From the NCBI RefSeq assembly GCF_002161595.1, contig NZ_NFID01000016.1, positions 39,304 through 103,303 on the forward strand: a stretch of 64,000 bases of DNA, given 5' to 3'. The notes below the pieces were generated by a model, which had not been told where the DNA came from, did not search any database, and saw only the letters and a program-made list of their open reading frames with translations. Position 1 is the first letter of the stretch, and every line of letters starts with the position of its first letter. Source of the stretch: Gemmiger sp. An50 (GTDB lineage Bacteria; Bacillota; Clostridia; Oscillospirales; Ruminococcaceae). This document shows positions 61,503 to 64,000 of the stretch, in pieces. The translations under genes were made by a program, and so were the position numbers.

Positions 61503-61598
61503 CCAGTGATTACAATTATTTCGGGATACAAAACCGGGCCTGCAAATTGCTGCAGGCCCGGAAGTGTCTAATTTGGATTTTTCAAAGCAAACCGGAAT

Positions 61599-61880
61599 TT
61601 ATTTTCTTTCGCCTTTGCAGAAGAGCAAGACAACATTTACTACCAACAGAGCATATGTTATCCATGCGGATGTTTCAAATTTTCCAAAGAACATATCAAA
61701 TGTCCACACACCATCCCCAAAGATACCAAACACAGCATGAAGAAGGCTATGTGCTGCATACCCATCATGATAGACTGCTCCCGTGTTGAAAAGTAAACTC
61801 AGGCCTAAATCAACAGTACAAAATAGCGAAATCAAAAACACAATTGCCGCAATTATCCTAATAGTTTTGAAATGTTTCAT
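61599..61880 (-). CDS. Hypothetical two- to three-helix membrane protein
   Basis: Protein of 93 aa not recognised. Hydrophobic segments at about 7-27 (IIAAIVFLISLFCTVDLGLSLLF in part), 40-55 and 68-88, ending KGERK. The ATG at 61880 has GAGGAG 11 bases upstream. The gene and its 106-aa partner are AT-rich compared with all neighbours and lie between the two spoIVB copies. Confidence 0.6.
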   Translation of the reverse strand: MKHFKTIRIIAAIVFLISLFCTVDLGLSLLFNTGAVYHDGYAAHSLLHAVFGIFGDGVWTFDMFFGKFETSAWITYALLVVNVVLLFCKGERK

Positions 61881-61911
61881 ACACCAGTTCACTCCTCAAA
61901 CTGAAACCAGT

Positions 61912-62232
61912 TTATCTTTGGAAATTTCTGCTTTTTGCCGTAAAAACAATCAATGTTACCGTCAAAATAAGTATCCATAAAGGCAGGCCATATACTGCAC
62001 CAATACCATAGTCCAAATATGTGCCGTTATGGTAATAGATAATCGCCCATATAAGATCGTTAATTACTTCTGCAATCATCAGGCCAATCAACATATTCTT
62101 GATACCTGCCTTGGTGCGATTATGCTTAAATAAAAGACCAATTCCCAAATATGCTGCAACACAAACAAACCAAAACAAGAGCCACAGTTCTGCTCCATGG
62201 ACTTTCGACAAAGAATAAATAGCAGTCACCAT
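61912..62232 (-). CDS. Hypothetical three-helix membrane protein
   Basis: Protein of 106 aa of unknown function with hydrophobic helices at about 15-35 (LWLLFWFVCVAAYLGIGLLF), 45-62 and 78-98 and a basic tail (KSRNFQR). The ATG at 62232 has AAGGAAGGTG 5 bases upstream; an upstream extension lacks a ribosome site. Codon use is AT-rich, unlike spoIVB next door. Confidence 0.6.
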   Translation of the reverse strand: MVTAIYSLSKVHGAELWLLFWFVCVAAYLGIGLLFKHNRTKAGIKNMLIGLMIAEVINDLIWAIIYYHNGTYLDYGIGAVYGLPLWILILTVTLIVFTAKSRNFQR

Positions 62233-62343
62233 GTGATCACCTTCCTTTGTTAAATTCTGATTTATCCTATCGCCTATGTGTGTGGCCAAGGTTCTAAACA
62301 TTCTGGCTCTTTATTTTTATTGTATCATAAATTACAAAGGAGA

Positions 62344-62382
62344 AAAGAAAAAGTTGCCCCTGTGAGGCCTCACAGGGGCAAT
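62344..62382 (-). terminator. Rho-independent terminator after spoIVB
   Basis: TTGCCCCTGTGAGG pairs perfectly with CCTCACAGGGGCAA, then CTTTTTCTTTTC on the minus strand, isolating spoIVB from spo0A. Confidence 0.92.
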
Positions 62383-62392
62383 AAAATTCACT

Positions 62393-63616
62393 TCAACTTG
62401 TCTGTTTTGCCTGTGCCAGACCGTCCGCCGTTTCCAGCATGGTCTGTGCAAAGATGCCATAGCCGCGGGTAGGGTCGTTCACCAGTACATGGGTCACCGC
62501 CCCTACCAGCTTGCCATCCTGCTCGATGGGGCTGCCGCTCATTCCCTGCACAATGCCGCCGGTGGCGCTCAGCAGCTGCGGGTCTGTTACCCGAATGACC
62601 ATATTCCGGTTCGGGTCCTCCTGCCCAAGGGACACACGCTCGATCTCCACATCATACCACTGCGGTGTGGTTCCCTCCAGTGTGGTGAGGATACGGGCCG
62701 GGCCGCAGCGCACCTCCTGTGCCTGCGACACGATCATATCCTGCCCGCTGCACAGCACCCGAATGCGCCCATAAACGCCAGTGGCTCCATTGACCAGGAT
62801 GTCCCCCATGGCAATCTGACTGGTAAAACGCCCCTTCAGCTCGCCAGGCACTCCCGCCTCACCTTTTTCATAGCCGGTAATGGTCACCGGGGCGATCTCA
62901 CCGCTGCGCAGGGCAATGCTCTGGCCGGTATCCGCATCGCTGATCGGATGCCCCAACCCGCCGTACATACCGGTGGAATTGTCCACAAAAGTAAGCGTAC
63001 CGATACCTGCTGAGGAATCCCGCACCCACATGCCTGCCCGCCAGGAACCGCTCTCCTCATCCCGCACCGGTTCCAGGCTGGCGGTATGCTGCTGGCCGCT
63101 GCGCTGGTAGATCACCTCCACCGGACGACCCGCGGCTTCCTGCAAAGCGTCGGCTACGTCTTGATTATCGTGGGTCGCCGCACCATCGATGGACAGAATA
63201 CGGTCTCCTATTTTCAGTCCGGCACTTTTTGCCGGGTTCGCACCGCCGCCCGGGGCCGGGACATCGGTAAATCCAACAATGGTTGCCCCTTCCGCAAACA
63301 TTTTGATTCCGAATGGAGTACCGCACACGGTCACGGCCCGCTGATCCACTGCCACCGCACGCACGGTCTTTACCGGAACGCGGCCCAGTATGCTCAGCGT
63401 TACATTGTAGCTACCGCCCACGGGCACAGCCCCCGCCTGGGCAGCTCCACTTTGCTGCATGGGCTGCAGCCAAGGCAGCTGAGCAATGCGCAGGGTCTGC
63501 CCCTGCTCCACCAAAAAGGTATCGGGCAGCTGGCAATACAAGTATCCCCACCCGCATGCAAACAGCGCACCAGCCGCCGCAAGGGCCGCCAAGCTGCGCC
63601 GGATCCAGTGAATCAT
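62393..63616 (-). CDS. spoIVB: SpoIVB serine peptidase
   Basis: Secreted S55 protease that signals from the forespore to activate pro-sigma-K processing; 407 aa. An N-terminal membrane anchor at 8-28, a PDZ domain at about 100-180 (GIKMFAEGATIVGFTDV; SAGLKIGDRILSIDGA) and a catalytic domain with His223 (GGLGHPISD), Asp345 (RVTDPQLL) and Ser362 (GMSGSPIEQ). All triad residues are intact. AAAGGAG precedes the ATG. It is cut off from spo0A by its own terminator, four small genes and a partial copy of its own 3' end. Confidence 0.95.
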   Translation of the reverse strand: MIHWIRRSLAALAAAGALFACGWGYLYCQLPDTFLVEQGQTLRIAQLPWLQPMQQSGAAQAGAVPVGGSYNVTLSILGRVPVKTVRAVAVDQRAVTVCGTPFGIKMFAEGATIVGFTDVPAPGGGANPAKSAGLKIGDRILSIDGAATHDNQDVADALQEAAGRPVEVIYQRSGQQHTASLEPVRDEESGSWRAGMWVRDSSAGIGTLTFVDNSTGMYGGLGHPISDADTGQSIALRSGEIAPVTITGYEKGEAGVPGELKGRFTSQIAMGDILVNGATGVYGRIRVLCSGQDMIVSQAQEVRCGPARILTTLEGTTPQWYDVEIERVSLGQEDPNRNMVIRVTDPQLLSATGGIVQGMSGSPIEQDGKLVGAVTHVLVNDPTRGYGIFAQTMLETADGLAQAKQTS

Positions 63617-63716
63617 ACGAAACGCTCCTTTGAAAATAGTCTTATGGTTCAGTATGCACAGGTTTGGGCTGTTTCATGTAAGCGGATGGAGCGTAATGCA
63701 GCTGCCGGGCTTTTGA

Positions 63717-63745
63717 TTGACAAAACCGGCCGGGTCTGATATAGT
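63717..63745 (+). promoter_or_regulatory. Strong promoter into the right-edge RNA region
   Basis: Consensus TTGACA (63717-63722), 17-base spacer, TATAGT (63740-63745), pointing away from spoIVB. Confidence 0.82.
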
Positions 63746-63752
63746 AAACATA

Positions 63753-63844
63753 CATCCAATGCATTCGCTGCATTTGGATGCATGCGGATCAGGCGTTTTG
63801 CCCCGCCTCGGGTGTCCTCCCCGGGTGAAAATGGAGGATTTTTT
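63753..63844 (+). ncRNA. Structured leader/small RNA with terminator (motif copy A)
   Basis: Starts a few bases after the promoter with a hairpin (ATCCAATGCA with TGCATTTGGAT around TTCGC), then GCGGATCAGGCG-TTTTG-CCCCGCC forming a GCGG/CCGC stem with an inner GGC/GCC, a CGGG/CCCG stem, and TCCTCC pairing with GGAGGA followed by TTTTTT. The last two stems share bases, so they are mutually exclusive as in an attenuator. Not a riboswitch class that I recognise. Confidence 0.55.
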
Positions 63845-63849
63845 CTTGT

Positions 63850-63890
63850 GCGGATATGGCGGAATTGGCAGACGCGCTGGTTTTAGGTGC
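63850..63890 (+). tRNA. 5' half of a tRNA-Leu (truncated or interrupted)
   Basis: GCGGATA acceptor strand, TG, D arm GCGGAATTGGCAGACGC, G, then CTGGT TTTAGGT, i.e. an anticodon loop with anticodon UAG. The matching anticodon-stem half (ACCAG) and the variable, T and 3' acceptor (TATCCGC) sequences do not follow; instead AGGTGCTGTCACCT forms its own hairpin. As written it cannot fold as a tRNA. Confidence 0.6.
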
Positions 63891-63930
63891 TGTCACCTCA
63901 GTGAAGAATTTTTCATCAATCAGGTAAAAG

Positions 63931-63948
63931 CAGGCGTGGCCTGTTTTT
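63931..63948 (+). terminator. Small hairpin with T run after the tRNA-like half
   Basis: CAGGC-GTG-GCCTG followed by TTTTT; a short stem, so the strength is doubtful. Confidence 0.45.
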
Positions 63949-63950
63949 AT

Positions 63951-64000
63951 GGATGCGGATCAAGCGCAATGCTCCGCCTCGGGTATCCCCTCCCTGAGTA
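63951..64000 (+). ncRNA. Second copy of the structured motif (copy B, cut by window end)
   Basis: GGATGCGGATCAAGCG, a CAAT loop, GCTCCGCCTCGGGTATCC and CCTCCCTGAGT repeat copy A with compensating changes (GGCG/CGCC becomes AGCG/GCT; GCGGA pairs TCCGC). It begins 171 bases after the corresponding point in copy A and runs off the window. Confidence 0.55.

Noticed and set aside
63784..63844. Copy A motif as a known riboswitch (SAM, FMN, TPP, ZTP, T-box)
   Set aside because: None of the conserved cores of those classes are present; compare the clear SAM-I and FMN elements elsewhere in this window.
63848..63886. GTG-started 12-codon mini-frame overlapping the tRNA-like half, considered as a leader peptide
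   Set aside because: Its sequence is just a tRNA-Leu read as protein, and the only ribosome-site candidate is the 3' arm of the preceding terminator.

Overview
The window is a dense, GC-rich stretch of chromosome from an anaerobic, low-phylum Firmicute of the class Clostridia, most likely an Oscillospirales (Ruminococcaceae/Oscillospiraceae) gut-type organism. The basis is gene content: Spo0A, SpoIVB, YabP and YabQ, HemZ, RecD2, long-form HPF, CdaA/CdaR, a fused IspDF, S-box and RFN riboswitches, and Gram-positive ribosome binding sites. The family-level placement is inference. Almost every gene lies on the minus strand. The plus-strand genes are a LysR regulator, an MscS channel, an MFS transporter and a MerR regulator, plus the start of an RNA-rich region at the right edge.

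Layout, left to right. 1-6.8 kb: 5' part of a PcrA/UvrD helicase, then a MATE exporter - recD2 - comF - mreB run. 6.8-9 kb: YeiH-type exporter with a divergent LysR regulator. 9-11.4 kb: metK under a SAM-I riboswitch and a RibU-type riboflavin transporter under an FMN riboswitch, each with a clear promoter and terminator. 11.5-15.6 kb: MscS channel, HAD hydrolase, dicarboxylate/amino-acid symporter and an orphan RmlD-like reductase. 15.6-23 kb: small accessory genes and regulators (cyclophilin-like lipoprotein, aldo/keto reductase, DUF3737, MarR-MFS divergon, MerR-TipAS, WYL-TfoX-GyrI operon).

23-40 kb: one co-directional run of eleven surface-polysaccharide genes behind a strong promoter at 39972-40000. 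They encode UDP-galactopyranose mutase, a secreted GH25 muramidase with 276-bp cell-wall-binding repeats, WecB/WecC (UDP-ManNAcA synthesis), a Wzm/Wzt ABC exporter, a methyltransferase, three glycosyltransferase proteins and a DUF6270 protein. Together they look like synthesis, export and wall integration of a ManNAcA- and Galf-containing polymer.

40-59 kb: housekeeping and stress genes. These are hpf; the mazG-hup-rqcP-yabP-yabQ-divIC-yabR operon; and a long run carrying cdaA, cdaR, an FAD oxidoreductase, an XpaC-like protein, recJ, rel, dtd, an MBL hydrolase, hemZ and a nucleoside kinase, with ispDF upstream.

59-64 kb is the most unusual part. Spo0A has a receiver domain lacking the phospho-acceptor aspartate. 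The usual spoIVB-spo0A adjacency is broken by four small membrane-protein genes and a 95%-identical, nonsense-mutated copy of the spoIVB 3' end. Beyond spoIVB a strong divergent promoter leads into a non-coding stretch with two copies of a structured motif flanking the 5' half of a tRNA-Leu.
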